DNA of 45,105 bases from Streptomyces megasporus (GCF_000718985.1 NZ_JODL01000033.1:1-45105), one strand, 5' to 3'; positions 1 through 8,850 are shown, counted from the stretch's first letter. A program made the numbers and translations. The notes: generated from the sequence alone by a model not told the origin.

Positions 1-48
1 CACCGCACGTTCACGAAGCTCGGCAGGGTAGGGGGACGGACGTGCCAT
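1..48 (-). CDS. Transposase OrfA, first 16 codons only (IS3-like)
   Basis: Reading the minus strand from an ATG at 46-48 gives MARPSPYPAELRERAV, which runs off the contig edge. This matches the typical start of IS3-family OrfA helix-turn-helix proteins in actinobacteria. A GAGG ribosome binding site lies about 8 bases upstream. Only the N-terminus is present, so family membership rests on 16 residues. A contig break inside an insertion sequence is common because repeats collapse in assembly. Confidence 0.5.
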   Translation of the reverse strand, partial: MARPSPYPAELRERAV

Positions 49-366
49 GACTCGATCCTCTCAGGGAATCGAGCCTCCATCAGACCCGGAGCGGTTCACG
101 TTGACCAGCTTGTCCGATCAAACGGGGCCCCGAGGGCGACGCTGTCACCGCTGTCCTCTAAGATTGCCTCCGGTAACGCACCGGAACGTCGGTTCGAAAC
201 CAAGATCCGGGGGCCGTGCGGACTCGCACGGGTACCCGACAGAGCGCAGCACCGGCCTTGCGGGATTTCCCGAGGTCAGCGTGGTGGAATCCTTGCCTCC
301 ACCAGCGCGTCTGTGATCTCCTGGTGCTCGTCGTACTCGGTACTTGCTGGTGTGGAGGTGCGTGCT
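49..366. other. Non-coding stretch upstream of the DNA methyltransferase
   Basis: No convincing gene is seen here. The stretch contains a hairpin at 282-304 with 7-bp arms (TGGTGGA / TCCACCA) and a 9-base loop, 60 bases before the preferred methyltransferase start. It may be a transcription or translation control element, or the scar of the neighbouring insertion sequence. A T-loop-like GGTTCGAAACC at about 191-201 does not fold into a tRNA. Confidence 0.4.
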
Positions 367-2334
367 GTGCAGGAGTCGCACTACGGCGTACCCCTGGAGC
401 GGAGCGACTATCTGAAGCTCCCACGGCACAGGCACAGCTGCAGGCCCGAGCGGTTCGCAAAGTGGCTCGAAGGGTACGGCAAGGGGCGCCGCTTGGCCGT
501 GGACCTCTTTTCCGGGGCAGGCGGTCTGAGCCTTGGGCTTCAGCGAGCTGGCTGGACCACGGCAGCCGCTGTCGACTTCGACGAACGTGCCCTTGAGACC
601 CATGCGGCCAACTTCCCTGGCATGAGCCTACACATGGACCTGGGGAACCCTGCCGAGCGTGACAGGCTTGAGGAGCTGCTGGAGCCGGCGAAGGGCAAGA
701 TCGATCTGGTGGCGGGGGGTCCGCCGTGCCAGCCGTTCAGCAGGGCTGGGCGGAGCAAGATTCGCCACCTTGTCGAGCATCACGGCCGCGACCCTCACGA
801 CCTCCGCAAAGAGCTGTGGAGTGCGTACCTCGACGTTGTGAAGAGGATCAAGCCGCGCGCCGTCCTCATGGAGAACGTTCCGGACATGGGCCTCGGTGAC
901 GACTTCTTCGTGATCCGTGTGATCGAGCAGCAACTTGAGGAGCTCGGCTACGCAACCCAGGTACGCCTCGTCGATGCCTGGCGCTATGGAGTACCTCAGC
1001 ACCGGAAGCGGCTCATCCTGCTGGCCAGGAACGACATTGAGAAGTTCGAGTGGCAGCAGGAGGTCGCCGAAGATAAGCGCACCACCCTGCGTCACGCCAT
1101 TGGTGACCTCCCTCCCCTCACCGTGGTACCCACGGAGCGCGTGGGCGAGCGCAAGATGCCGTACGACACTCCCTCCGAGGATCAGTCCGACTTTGCCAGG
1201 GAGATGCGCAAGCGAGCGAAGCGCGAGGTCGTCTTCGACCACATGACCCGGAGGGTCAGACCGGACGACTGGGTGATCTTCAACAGCATGGACTCCAACA
1301 CCCTGTACTCGGACATCGACCCGGAGCTCCAGCGGTACAGCGCCAAGCACTTCACCGACAAGTACAAGAAGCTCGACTGGGACGACCTCAGCAGGTCAAT
1401 CACCGCCCACATCGCCAAGGACGGCTACTGGTATATCCATCCGGACCAGAACCGCACCCTGACCGTTCGGGAGGCGGCACGAGTGCAGACCTTCCCGGAC
1501 CGGTTCAGGTTCGCTGGGACGCGTAGTGACGCCTTCCGGCAGATCGGCAACGCGGTGCCGCCGCTCCTCGGCAAGGCCGCCGCGGAAGTGCTGTTGCCTG
1601 TCGAGGGGTACCAGGCTGAGGAAGGTGGGCTCCAGCCCCGCTGGCGCATGGCCCGCGAGCACCTGACCGCTTGGGCGGAACGGCAGCGCAACGGCGAGAA
1701 CTGGCACCAGCTGCCCAAGCTGTCGTCAGCGCACGCGGCGGTCGTTGCGGTGTTGGCCGGGACCCGGGTGCAGCCTGGTCAGATGCACGAGATGCTCAAG
1801 GCTATCCAGGAGAATACGACTCTGACCAAGTCCGCTCTGCGAACTCTCCTTGATGCAGCTCCCACTGCCGCCGTTCGGGCACGCCTCAACCGGCTGACCG
1901 CAGTGGCGGGCAAGTCAAGCGTCTGGGCCGAGGACGAGGAGAAGCAGAAGGAGGTGCCCAAGCGCCTAGGTATGAAGCCAGCCGAGAGTGCGCTCTATCG
2001 GCTGCTGATTGATGATGACCTTCTGTGGGTGGGACAGAGCGCGCTGCGTGTCGCTGCCCGGCTGCACAACAGTGACTCGGACCATACGAACCGACTCAGC
2101 GACGGTCGGGTGCACCTAGTGAAGCTCGTCGGCGCAGGCGAAAAGGCTCCCCTGCGCATGGCTGCGCTGCGACTGATCGGGAGCACTCTGTGTAATGCCA
2201 AGGATCCTCTCTGTGATCAATGTCCCCTGAGTCAGTACTGCGCGGGCAGGGACAGTGTTGCGAGCGACCTGGTCACGGACGCTCTGAGTGGGACGCACGG
2301 TCGGGAACCTGTCCCTGCCCAGTCACGCGGATAG
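367..2334 (+). CDS. C5-cytosine DNA methyltransferase with endonuclease III-like Fe-S tail
   Basis: This enzyme should transfer a methyl group from SAM to C5 of cytosine in DNA. Motif I FSGAGGLSLGL is at about residues 48-58, and the catalytic motif IV GGPPCQPFS puts the nucleophile at Cys121. ENVPD (motif VI) and QHRKR (motif VIII) follow, and a Dcm-type motif IX/X block ends with RQIGNAVPP. The family normally ends near residue 420, but this protein continues to 655. The extension has a helix-hairpin-helix-like stretch (LLWVGQSALRVAARL) and a C-x6-C-x2-C-x5-C cluster (CNAKDPLCDQCPLSQYC, about 609-625) like the 4Fe-4S loop of endonuclease III/MutY. The usual catalytic lysine after the hairpin is not evident. 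The GTG at 367 is chosen because GGAGG lies 8 bases upstream; an in-frame GTG at 313 is the alternative. It sits beside vsr and the MutL-Z1-AIPR operon and probably marks self DNA. Confidence 0.93.
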   Translation: MQESHYGVPLERSDYLKLPRHRHSCRPERFAKWLEGYGKGRRLAVDLFSGAGGLSLGLQRAGWTTAAAVDFDERALETHAANFPGMSLHMDLGNPAERDRLEELLEPAKGKIDLVAGGPPCQPFSRAGRSKIRHLVEHHGRDPHDLRKELWSAYLDVVKRIKPRAVLMENVPDMGLGDDFFVIRVIEQQLEELGYATQVRLVDAWRYGVPQHRKRLILLARNDIEKFEWQQEVAEDKRTTLRHAIGDLPPLTVVPTERVGERKMPYDTPSEDQSDFAREMRKRAKREVVFDHMTRRVRPDDWVIFNSMDSNTLYSDIDPELQRYSAKHFTDKYKKLDWDDLSRSITAHIAKDGYWYIHPDQNRTLTVREAARVQTFPDRFRFAGTRSDAFRQIGNAVPPLLGKAAAEVLLPVEGYQAEEGGLQPRWRMAREHLTAWAERQRNGENWHQLPKLSSAHAAVVAVLAGTRVQPGQMHEMLKAIQENTTLTKSALRTLLDAAPTAAVRARLNRLTAVAGKSSVWAEDEEKQKEVPKRLGMKPAESALYRLLIDDDLLWVGQSALRVAARLHNSDSDHTNRLSDGRVHLVKLVGAGEKAPLRMAALRLIGSTLCNAKDPLCDQCPLSQYCAGRDSVASDLVTDALSGTHGREPVPAQSRG

Positions 2335-2694
2335 GATCCGAACACCGCTCGGCAACCTTGAGCGCTGCCTCCGCGGGACTGGTCTTGACCTCGCACTCCC
2401 AGATCCGGAGCACGGTCATCCGACGGCCTCTGCTGCCTCCGTGTTGCGTCTGTCCTTGGCCTTGTTGGTCTCGATCTTGTCTGTCAAAATCCCGGCGTTC
2501 GGTTCCCGGAACACCTTTGCGCCGTGCGTTGGACAGCCGTGCCAGAAGTAACCGTCGACGAAGACAGCCATGTGGTGCCTGGGAAGCACAAAGTCGGCCG
2601 TGTACTCGGATGCCACCCTCTGTTGAAGGCGGAACCTGAGGCCCAGCCGGTGCACCGCCTTCCTGAGGGCGACCTTGGGCTTGGTGTCGCTCAC
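2273..2694 (-). pseudogene. vsr: Very short patch repair endonuclease (vsr), frameshifted
   Basis: Vsr nicks DNA at the T:G mismatches created when 5-methylcytosine deaminates, so it normally accompanies a C5 methyltransferase. From the GTG at 2694 the frame reads SDTKPKVALRKAVHRLGLRF and then VFVDGYFWHGCP, the family core. It stops at TGA 2416-2418 after 92 residues. The missing family C-terminus, MTVLRIWECEVK, is encoded straight after the stop in another frame (from about 2419 down to a stop at 2273-2275). A single indel near 2420 therefore splits the gene. Upstream of the GTG the frame also reads family-like ATAEGKHLRDRRV behind a TAG, so the N-terminus may be damaged too. Both 3' ends overlap the methyltransferase gene. 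The product is most likely inactive unless the frameshift is an assembly error. Confidence 0.8.
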
Positions 2695-2804
2695 CCGTCT
2701 GTCACGAAGGTGCTTCCCTTCCGCAGTGGCAACCTACTGTTGACCTGGCGTCCTGCCGCCTTCGGCCGTGATCACCGTTCAAGCCTTTCTGCGTCCGCCG
2801 AGAT

Positions 2805-2823
2805 GGGGAGTGTCACACTCTCC
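2805..2823. promoter_or_regulatory. Palindrome directly before the AbrB-like gene
   Basis: The arms GGGGAGTGT and ACACTCTCC surround a central C at 2814. The inner GAGTGT/ACACTC is perfect, and there is one mismatch further out. The palindrome ends 2 bases before the GTG at 2826. It could be an operator bound by the AbrB-like product itself, since autorepression is common in this fold. No separate ribosome binding site is seen between the palindrome and the start. Confidence 0.45.
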
Positions 2824-2825
2824 TC

Positions 2826-3014
2826 GTGTTCCAAGACCCTGCAGAACTCGACGTAGACGAGGCAGGCCGTGTGAGGCTCCCGCTCGGACTCCTCATCGAA
2901 GCAGGCATCAACCCGGGTATCAAGCTGCTCGTGTTCAGCGGCGGGGACGGGCGCATCGTACTGAGGCGCGCAGAAGACGCGATCAACGATCTGTTGGGCG
3001 AGGGAACTCTGTAG
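2826..3014 (+). CDS. Small AbrB/MazE-like swapped-hairpin DNA-binding protein
   Basis: This is a 62-residue protein. Residues 8-48 read ELDVDEAGRVRLPLGLL and then an AGINPGIKL...GRIVLRR pattern, which is the alternating strand and turn signature of the AbrB/SpoVT/MazE swapped-hairpin fold (D..GRv.LP..l....gi..G..l). Such proteins bind DNA as dimers, acting as transition-state regulators or antitoxins. No toxin gene is adjacent: the next gene, convergent, is the AIPR gene. The likely role is a regulator of the defence island, possibly of itself through the palindrome at its start. The short C-terminal helix (AEDAINDLLGEGTL) may mediate a contact. The fold call is fairly secure; the role is inferred. 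Confidence 0.65.
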   Translation: MFQDPAELDVDEAGRVRLPLGLLIEAGINPGIKLLVFSGGDGRIVLRRAEDAINDLLGEGTL

Positions 3015-3018
3015 CGGC

Positions 3019-3046
3019 AGCCCAGCTGTTCCGGGATTGCTGGGCT
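3019..3046. terminator. Bidirectional hairpin between AbrB-like and AIPR genes
   Basis: Perfect 8-bp arms AGCCCAGC (3019-3026) and GCTGGGCT (3039-3046) enclose a 12-base loop. The hairpin lies exactly between the convergent stops of the AbrB-like gene and the AIPR gene. There is no T-run, as is usual in Streptomyces. Confidence 0.6.
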
Positions 3047-5064
3047 CACGTCATCTCTTGGTCGAGGCTCGTAGGCACAGGGTGGAATCCTTGCCGCAGA
3101 GCTTCTTCGTAGACCTCCATTGCCTGCCTGGCCTGGGCCCCGACGACCCGGCGCCCCTGGGCCAGACGCTGCGCGACGCGGTCGGCGAGCTGCCTGTCGA
3201 CGGAGCGCAGGACGCGGCTCTCGCGGGCCCAGTCCGCGAGAGCCCGCCACTCCTCACTGGGAATGTCCTCGACAGCAGCTTCGGCCTCGTCGGACTCGGC
3301 GCTTTCCAGAGAGGCGATCTCGAAGGGCTCGGCCGTGAGCTCGGCGGCCAGCGCATCAGGGAGCGTCCACGGGACGCGGGACACCTCGTCCCAGCAGTCA
3401 GGCTTCTTCGCCCACTCCGACACGTGTCGGTCGCCGGAGACCACCGTCTTTATGATCAAGGGACAGAGTTCGTTGAGGGCGTTCCTCAGTGCATCTGTGA
3501 TGCCCTGCTCGTTCCAGATTCTGTCGAGGTCGATCCGCTTCTCGGCGGCGAGAGAAAGCCGGGCGACCGTGTAGGTCGTGATCAGCCGTTTGTGGCTGCC
3601 GGCCGAGTGTGCACGGGCGATCCGGTCGGCAGCCTGGAACAGGAGGGCGGTGGCTATGGCGCGCTTGCAGTACTGCACGTCCACGACCGGATCGGACTTC
3701 TCGATCCTCTCCATGAAGTGCGCGAAGTTCTTCTGCGCGCCACGACTTACCCAGTACGGGAGCTGCTCCCAGGAGTGTATGAAGGTGGCCAGGTCAGACT
3801 TGCTGAACCTCTGCCGACTCGGCGTGATCAGCTTGAACTTGCGCTGAGCGGCGCGGGTCTCGTACTCGGCGGACTTGTCGGTGTACTGGCCCCGTGCCCT
3901 CTCGTAGAACCATCGCGTCTCCTGGCCGCTGCCGTCGGTTGCAGGAGCCCACAGGCTGCGGGAGACACGCTCAAAGGCGACGTGGAACTCGTGGTTCGAG
4001 CTGAAGTCGACCAATGTCACCTTGTTCTGGGTGTTGGAGTACTGGGAGATCTTCGGGACGATCTCGGACAGGTGCGCGGGATCGACGATCGTGAGTTTCA
4101 TCTGCACATGGACCCCGTCCAAGTCCCGCTTGTCACGAGTCAGGACGTGGTGCAGTGAGGCGGTGGTCTGACCACCGTTGACGATCTGGAGACCGGTCAT
4201 GCTCTTGATGGCGACGGGACTGCCGGCCTCGTCGGTCTCGAAGTCCACGTCCGAGGCGGTGGCGGTCACGCCGTTGTTGTAGGCGAGGAAGCGGCCCGGA
4301 GCGTTCAGCAGGGTGTCGCGGATGCCCTTGTTCACAGCGCCGCGGGTCTGGAGGAAGGACCGGACGTTGAGTTCGAGCAGCCGGGTCCGGTGCTCCTTGT
4401 ACAGCTCGGCAAGTTGTCGGCCAGGAATGACGGCCAGGACGACCGAGTAGTTAGGCTCGTCGCTGTGCGCCGCCAGACAGGGAAGGGGACGGTCGAAGGT
4501 CACCTTGATGGGCTCGCCGATGCTCCCGGAGGTCTCATGCCTGTGGAGCCGCGCAAGGTCCCAGAGCTCGTGCGTGACAGGGATTCCCTCGAACTCCCTG
4601 GGCTCCGGGGCGCTTGTCGTGCTGACCCGGTTACTGAGAAGGAAGAGGCGGATCTTCGGAACGTTCGACAGCGCCTTCTCCACACCCACGCACATGTCGT
4701 GAACGTCGGTGTTGTCCTCCTGGTTGGGACGGATGGCCCCATGCTTGCCCAGGAACGCGAACACCCTGCGGAAGAGCCTGTCAGACTCGGCCTTGGTCAG
4801 CTTGCTGCTCAAGGGAGTCAGGCTGAAATCCGTGGTGTAGAGGTCGAGGCTGGACCCGTCCTCAGGCAGACCGTAACCGTAGATTTCCAGTCCCCGGGAA
4901 GAGTGGTACGCGAGTGCGGCGTCGCTGGCGACGCCGGCTTCCTCGAGGATCTCGAGTACGTGCTGGGTGAACGTGTTCGGGATCGAGCCGCCCTCGGCGT
5001 CCGCCAACGCCTGGATGTCGGTGACCAGCGCGTGTGAGTACTCCTGGAGATCGTGCTCAGCCAT
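3046..5064 (-). CDS. AIPR-family protein of a MutL-Z1-DUF-AIPR (Mza-type) defence operon
   Basis: This 672-residue protein belongs to the AIPR (abortive infection phage resistance) family. The diagnostic blocks are present: NVRSFLQTRGAVNKGI at about 233-248, AYNNGVTATA at 261-270, and GLQIVNGGQT at 291-300. The N-terminal 150 residues resemble the usual AIPR leader. The biochemical role of AIPR proteins is not settled, but the family recurs in restriction-modification-like loci together with Z1, MORC/MutL ATPases and PD-(D/E)XK nucleases, and in the Mza antiphage system. It is the last gene of a four-gene minus-strand operon. Its ATG overlaps the end of the PD-(D/E)XK gene by 8 bases, so translation is probably coupled. 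The gene looks intact. Confidence 0.88.
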   Translation of the reverse strand: MAEHDLQEYSHALVTDIQALADAEGGSIPNTFTQHVLEILEEAGVASDAALAYHSSRGLEIYGYGLPEDGSSLDLYTTDFSLTPLSSKLTKAESDRLFRRVFAFLGKHGAIRPNQEDNTDVHDMCVGVEKALSNVPKIRLFLLSNRVSTTSAPEPREFEGIPVTHELWDLARLHRHETSGSIGEPIKVTFDRPLPCLAAHSDEPNYSVVLAVIPGRQLAELYKEHRTRLLELNVRSFLQTRGAVNKGIRDTLLNAPGRFLAYNNGVTATASDVDFETDEAGSPVAIKSMTGLQIVNGGQTTASLHHVLTRDKRDLDGVHVQMKLTIVDPAHLSEIVPKISQYSNTQNKVTLVDFSSNHEFHVAFERVSRSLWAPATDGSGQETRWFYERARGQYTDKSAEYETRAAQRKFKLITPSRQRFSKSDLATFIHSWEQLPYWVSRGAQKNFAHFMERIEKSDPVVDVQYCKRAIATALLFQAADRIARAHSAGSHKRLITTYTVARLSLAAEKRIDLDRIWNEQGITDALRNALNELCPLIIKTVVSGDRHVSEWAKKPDCWDEVSRVPWTLPDALAAELTAEPFEIASLESAESDEAEAAVEDIPSEEWRALADWARESRVLRSVDRQLADRVAQRLAQGRRVVGAQARQAMEVYEEALRQGFHPVPTSLDQEMT

Positions 5065-6064
5065 GGGTTCCTCGGATCAGATCGACGAGTGCTTCGGCGG
5101 TCACGCTGTGGGCGGCCAGGGCCGAAACGTCGATGGTGTAGGTGCAGTTACCTACCCCGGGCGGCAGTTCGGCCTCGACGATTCTGGGGAAGCCCTCCCC
5201 GACCGTCCAGAACTCGCTGCGACGCAGGGTGTAGCGATCGTGGTCGTAGAGGTCCCGCTGGTTCGGCAGGTAACCGGCTTGGACCAGTAGGCTCTCGAAG
5301 CGCTGGGAGACGGACGGTGAGGTCAGACGGGCCCGTATCTCGTCCACCAAGGCGTTCAGGCTCCTGCCGATCCCCCGCTGCCGGTCGTCGAGGACGACGT
5401 GAGCCAGCGCGAGGGGCGCCGAGTCGGCCGTGTCCAGCTGCCGCTCGCTCGCGATCTGGATCGTCCGGGGGGAGCGGGCTGTGGTCGCCTTCACCTCGAC
5501 CGCGGCGCCGGGCAACTGGAAGTCCTGGTTCGTCTGCCGTGGACCGGTCCAGGAGCTGACGGCCGTGTGCTGGTCCACAACCGGAAGTACGTACTCGAGG
5601 AGGAAGTGGAGTTCACCGAAGAGGCCGCACCGAGCCTGCCGGGACAGGCCCTCGCGCGACACGGAGCGCAGCAGCTGCTGCCATCGGACGTAGCGGCGAA
5701 CCGCGGCCTCTGCCGCCGTCTCGGTGGTCGGTGCGTCTCGCACCACGTCCGCGATGTCCGCAACGAGTGGAGTGAACACCTCCGTGAGTTCGTCGTCGGT
5801 GAGCACGACTTGGAGCTCGTAGTGGTTGCCGGACACCGACGACAGGTTCAGCTGCAGGCCACGGGTGGCCGGCAGCTCATGGATCTCCTGGCGTACGGTG
5901 TCGGCGGTCCTGGCGTCGGTGCCGAGCAGCAGCATCCGCCGGAGAGCGGGGTGCGTCACCGACACCTGGATGTCGTGAGGGGACTCGGGATGGAGCCGCC
6001 TGGTGGACCTGCCCGGGGTCTGTTGGTGGGCCTCCAACTCCTGCCACAGACTCTCGTCGATCAC
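5057..6064 (-). CDS. PD-(D/E)XK motif protein (DUF4420 type)
   Basis: This 335-residue protein is probably the nuclease of the operon. The PD-(D/E)XK core is visible as Glu151 in GLFGELHFLLEYVLP, Asp181 in TNQDFQLPG, and E190-V-K192 in AAVEVKATTA, giving the spacing E...D...ExK. A long N-terminal part (1-140) shows the mixed strand pattern of the DUF4420 family. The GTG start overlaps the TGA of the Z1 gene by four bases (GTGA), indicating translational coupling. In related loci this protein always sits between Z1 and AIPR genes, as it does here. DNA cleavage is inferred from the motif; the target could be phage DNA remodelled by the Z1 and MutL-like ATPases. Confidence 0.85.
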   Translation of the reverse strand: MIDESLWQELEAHQQTPGRSTRRLHPESPHDIQVSVTHPALRRMLLLGTDARTADTVRQEIHELPATRGLQLNLSSVSGNHYELQVVLTDDELTEVFTPLVADIADVVRDAPTTETAAEAAVRRYVRWQQLLRSVSREGLSRQARCGLFGELHFLLEYVLPVVDQHTAVSSWTGPRQTNQDFQLPGAAVEVKATTARSPRTIQIASERQLDTADSAPLALAHVVLDDRQRGIGRSLNALVDEIRARLTSPSVSQRFESLLVQAGYLPNQRDLYDHDRYTLRRSEFWTVGEGFPRIVEAELPPGVGNCTYTIDVSALAAHSVTAEALVDLIRGTHG

Positions 6065-8850
6065 TCTTCGTCCTCGAAGTCGTCAAACTCCATGTCCTGC
6101 TTGAACCAGATGTCGTTGACCACGTACTCGGTCTTCAACTGGTGACGGGAGAACGGGAAGCTGATGGCGAACCCGACCAGAGGAGCGACAGGCTCGGGGT
6201 TCCCCGACGACTTGGCCACCTCGGCAGGGTCGAGGGGATACATCAGTAGCAATGGCTGGTCAGGGCGGCGCTGGTGGCGCAGAGGCCGACCGCGAGGGGT
6301 ATCGGGATCGAGTGGTTCACCCTTCCTGTTGAGCTTCCCCTTTGCGGCCTCCTTCGTGGCCTTCAGCGCACGGTCGATCTGCTCCTTGGTCAGGTCGCAG
6401 AGCTCGTCGGCGGGGCTGAGTACACGCTTGATCGTGTAGCGGCCGGGAACAACCTCCGAGGACTTGGAGTGTCTGCGCGTGATGAGGCCGATGGAATGGC
6501 CCGCGATCTCGGCCGCCGCTCCCTCGGGCAGTCTGCTGGCGAGGCGGACCGTCCAGTTTCCCAGTTCGCCCTGCCTGGCGCACTGACGTACGTACTCTGC
6601 GATGAAGGCCGGACGAACCCGCTGGGCGTGCCGGTCGGTGAGGTAGGTGTCAAGGAAACCCTCGGTGACGTCCGAGGCTGCGACGCCACTCCAGGTGATG
6701 CTCCCGCTCCGCTTGTCCACCTCTCCGGAGGAGAGAGCATCGAGGCGTGCGACGAACGACTCGAGAAGCTCGTGGTTGTGGCGAACCACCTTCTCGGAGA
6801 GATCGAAGATAGTCGTCTCGGGAAGCTCACCGGAGTAGCTGAGGCGGACACGCGTGCCCTGCCTCATCTTGTTGGAGGCCGTGATGCCGAGGCCGAGCGA
6901 CGAGGTCCTGACCTTGAGACCGTACTCGCGGGGGGTGAGCCCCACCGCGGACATCTCCTCGATGTCGCGCCGGAGCTCGTCGGTGGCTGCGGTGATCTCC
7001 GCATACTGGCGCTGCAGCGTACGTGTCGTGTATAGCCGGCACAGGTCCTCGTAGCGGGGGCGGTAGCCGAACCAGCGGCCCATCTGCAGCAGGGTGTCGT
7101 ATGTCTTGGAGGCACGCAGGTAGTAGCTGACAGACAGCCCATCGAGGGTCAGGCCGCGGGAAAGCTTCTCGCCGCCGACGGCGATGACCGACAGACCGGT
7201 CTCCCGGCGCTCGTAGTACTGGAGGGCGTCCTTCGCCGCACCGTTGACGGCCATGACGGTGATCTTCGCGAGGGCGGCGTGGAGATGGGGTTCTACGTCT
7301 TCCCAGTCGAGCCTGTCCCCAGTCATGTTCTCGGTGCAGGGGACGAAGTCCTCCTCCCACAGATGCTGCAGCTCTTCCTCGAGTTCTTCACGGGCACTAC
7401 TGAACCGGTCCTGGAGAATGTCGAAGAGCAGACGCACGTGGGCGTCGATCTGATCGCGGACCTGCTGTTGTACGGCGGTGAAGCGGGTCACGTGCACCAG
7501 CATGGAGTTGTGCACGGCGACCTGCCCGCGCGCTCGACGTGCCGCGCAGGTCAGGACAAAGGACCGGATGGCGCGCTGCAGCGACTTGGGCAGGAAGTCG
7601 GGAACCTGGTGGTAGGGCTTGTGCTTGTCCGGCACCCAGGGGTCTGTGTCCTTGATGTGCCTTATGAGTGGCAGCGGCTCGATGTCCTCCTCGTCGCCGT
7701 CGGTCTGTAGACCGAAGAGACGCTCGGGACCAAGGTAGTTGGACGGCGCACGCAGGGTGCGGATGAAACTCTCCGGGAAGAGGTCGGGGCCCAACTCGTC
7801 GTGGTCGGTGTCGGGGTTGATGTAGATGTTCGCGAAGGGAGTCGCGGTGTAGCCGACATAGGACGCCTTGGTGAAGCTGTTTACCAGCCGCCTGATGGCC
7901 TTGTTGATCGCCGACGGGTTGGTGTCGGGGTCCTTGGAGGTGTTCACTCCGGCGTTGTCGGCTTCGTCGTCGATCACGAACAGGGGGAGGTCGGGAACGA
8001 CCATTCGGCCGGTCTCCGGATCCTCCACGCCGTGGTTGTCGATCACCCAGTCACGCAGGTTGTCGATGATCCGGCGGTTCTTCTTGACCACGAGGACCAC
8101 CGGGACGCTACCCACCGGCACGTTTGCGGAGACTGCCGTCTTCCGGGCGAAGTCCCCCTTCTCGTGGCTAGTGGTGAGCGACGCGGCCTTCAGACGCTTG
8201 CCGTGCGACATCGCGCCGACACCGATATGACGGTGCGCGTCGTCGTCCGAGCGGAACTGGTACTGGGTGTCGAACCCGAGGAGCCCTTCGTCGATACGGA
8301 GCTGGGTCTGGCTGCGCAGATCGTTGTGGATCCCGGCGAACACCACGATGAGCCGGTAGCCGGCGTCGGCCGCCTTCGCGGCGAGCCCGATAAACTGCCC
8401 TGTCTTGCCGGACTGGACCTGCCCGATCACGAGCCCGGTCCGGCGCCAGGTGCCCTCCCGCTGAGGGTCTTCCAGCTCACCGAGAACGTCGTCGGTGCTC
8501 TGGTCGAGTCGGCGCACGACCTGTGTCGGAAGCTTGGAGACGTTCAGGAGGTAGCGCCGGTAGCGGTCCCAGAAGTCCCATTTCCGGTTGGCTTTCGCGT
8601 CGGCGAGCCAGGGCACATGGCCTTCGTCGTTCTTCATCGCGGAGGAATCAGCCTGGAACACGGAAGCCCGGGCCTCGAGCACCTTTCGCACTTGGTACCG
8701 CTCCACGGTGATTCCCTGGGCAGCGAGGACGCTGACTGCGGTGTTCACAGCGAAGTCCACATCGGCTGGCGTCGCTTGGCGGTTACCTGGCAGGAGCAGC
8801 ACCGCGGTCTGCTCGGCCTTCTCAAGATTGTCTTCGGGAGCGGTGCTCAC
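6061..8850 (-). CDS. Z1-domain superfamily II ATPase
   Basis: This 929-residue protein carries the Z1 domain, a helicase-like P-loop ATPase found in phage defence and restriction-modification loci. Walker A is IGQVQSGKTGQ at about 142-152. Motif II is FVIDDEADNAG at 291-301, motif III is VGYTATPFANI at 332-342, and the C-terminal block GGEKLSRGLTLDG followed by LLQMGRWFGYRPRYEDL lies at about 559-604. The start chosen is the GTG at 8850, where GGAGG sits 6 bases upstream; an in-frame extension to 9126 overlaps the MutL-like gene and has no support. The gap to the upstream gene is 49 bases. It likely couples ATP hydrolysis to DNA translocation or remodelling alongside the MutL-like ATPase. Confidence 0.92.
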   Translation of the reverse strand: MSTAPEDNLEKAEQTAVLLLPGNRQATPADVDFAVNTAVSVLAAQGITVERYQVRKVLEARASVFQADSSAMKNDEGHVPWLADAKANRKWDFWDRYRRYLLNVSKLPTQVVRRLDQSTDDVLGELEDPQREGTWRRTGLVIGQVQSGKTGQFIGLAAKAADAGYRLIVVFAGIHNDLRSQTQLRIDEGLLGFDTQYQFRSDDDAHRHIGVGAMSHGKRLKAASLTTSHEKGDFARKTAVSANVPVGSVPVVLVVKKNRRIIDNLRDWVIDNHGVEDPETGRMVVPDLPLFVIDDEADNAGVNTSKDPDTNPSAINKAIRRLVNSFTKASYVGYTATPFANIYINPDTDHDELGPDLFPESFIRTLRAPSNYLGPERLFGLQTDGDEEDIEPLPLIRHIKDTDPWVPDKHKPYHQVPDFLPKSLQRAIRSFVLTCAARRARGQVAVHNSMLVHVTRFTAVQQQVRDQIDAHVRLLFDILQDRFSSAREELEEELQHLWEEDFVPCTENMTGDRLDWEDVEPHLHAALAKITVMAVNGAAKDALQYYERRETGLSVIAVGGEKLSRGLTLDGLSVSYYLRASKTYDTLLQMGRWFGYRPRYEDLCRLYTTRTLQRQYAEITAATDELRRDIEEMSAVGLTPREYGLKVRTSSLGLGITASNKMRQGTRVRLSYSGELPETTIFDLSEKVVRHNHELLESFVARLDALSSGEVDKRSGSITWSGVAASDVTEGFLDTYLTDRHAQRVRPAFIAEYVRQCARQGELGNWTVRLASRLPEGAAAEIAGHSIGLITRRHSKSSEVVPGRYTIKRVLSPADELCDLTKEQIDRALKATKEAAKGKLNRKGEPLDPDTPRGRPLRHQRRPDQPLLLMYPLDPAEVAKSSGNPEPVAPLVGFAISFPFSRHQLKTEYVVNDIWFKQDMEFDDFEDEE

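Noticed and set aside
150..215. tRNA-like T-loop (GGTTCGAAACC) and variable-arm-like inverted repeat near the left end
   Set aside because: No acceptor, D or anticodon stem can be paired around it, and the T stem has only two possible pairs.
283..3095. 15-base exact repeat GGTGGAATCCTTGCC at 283-297 and 3081-3095
   Set aside because: About one such chance match is expected in a window of this size, and the second copy lies inside coding sequence.
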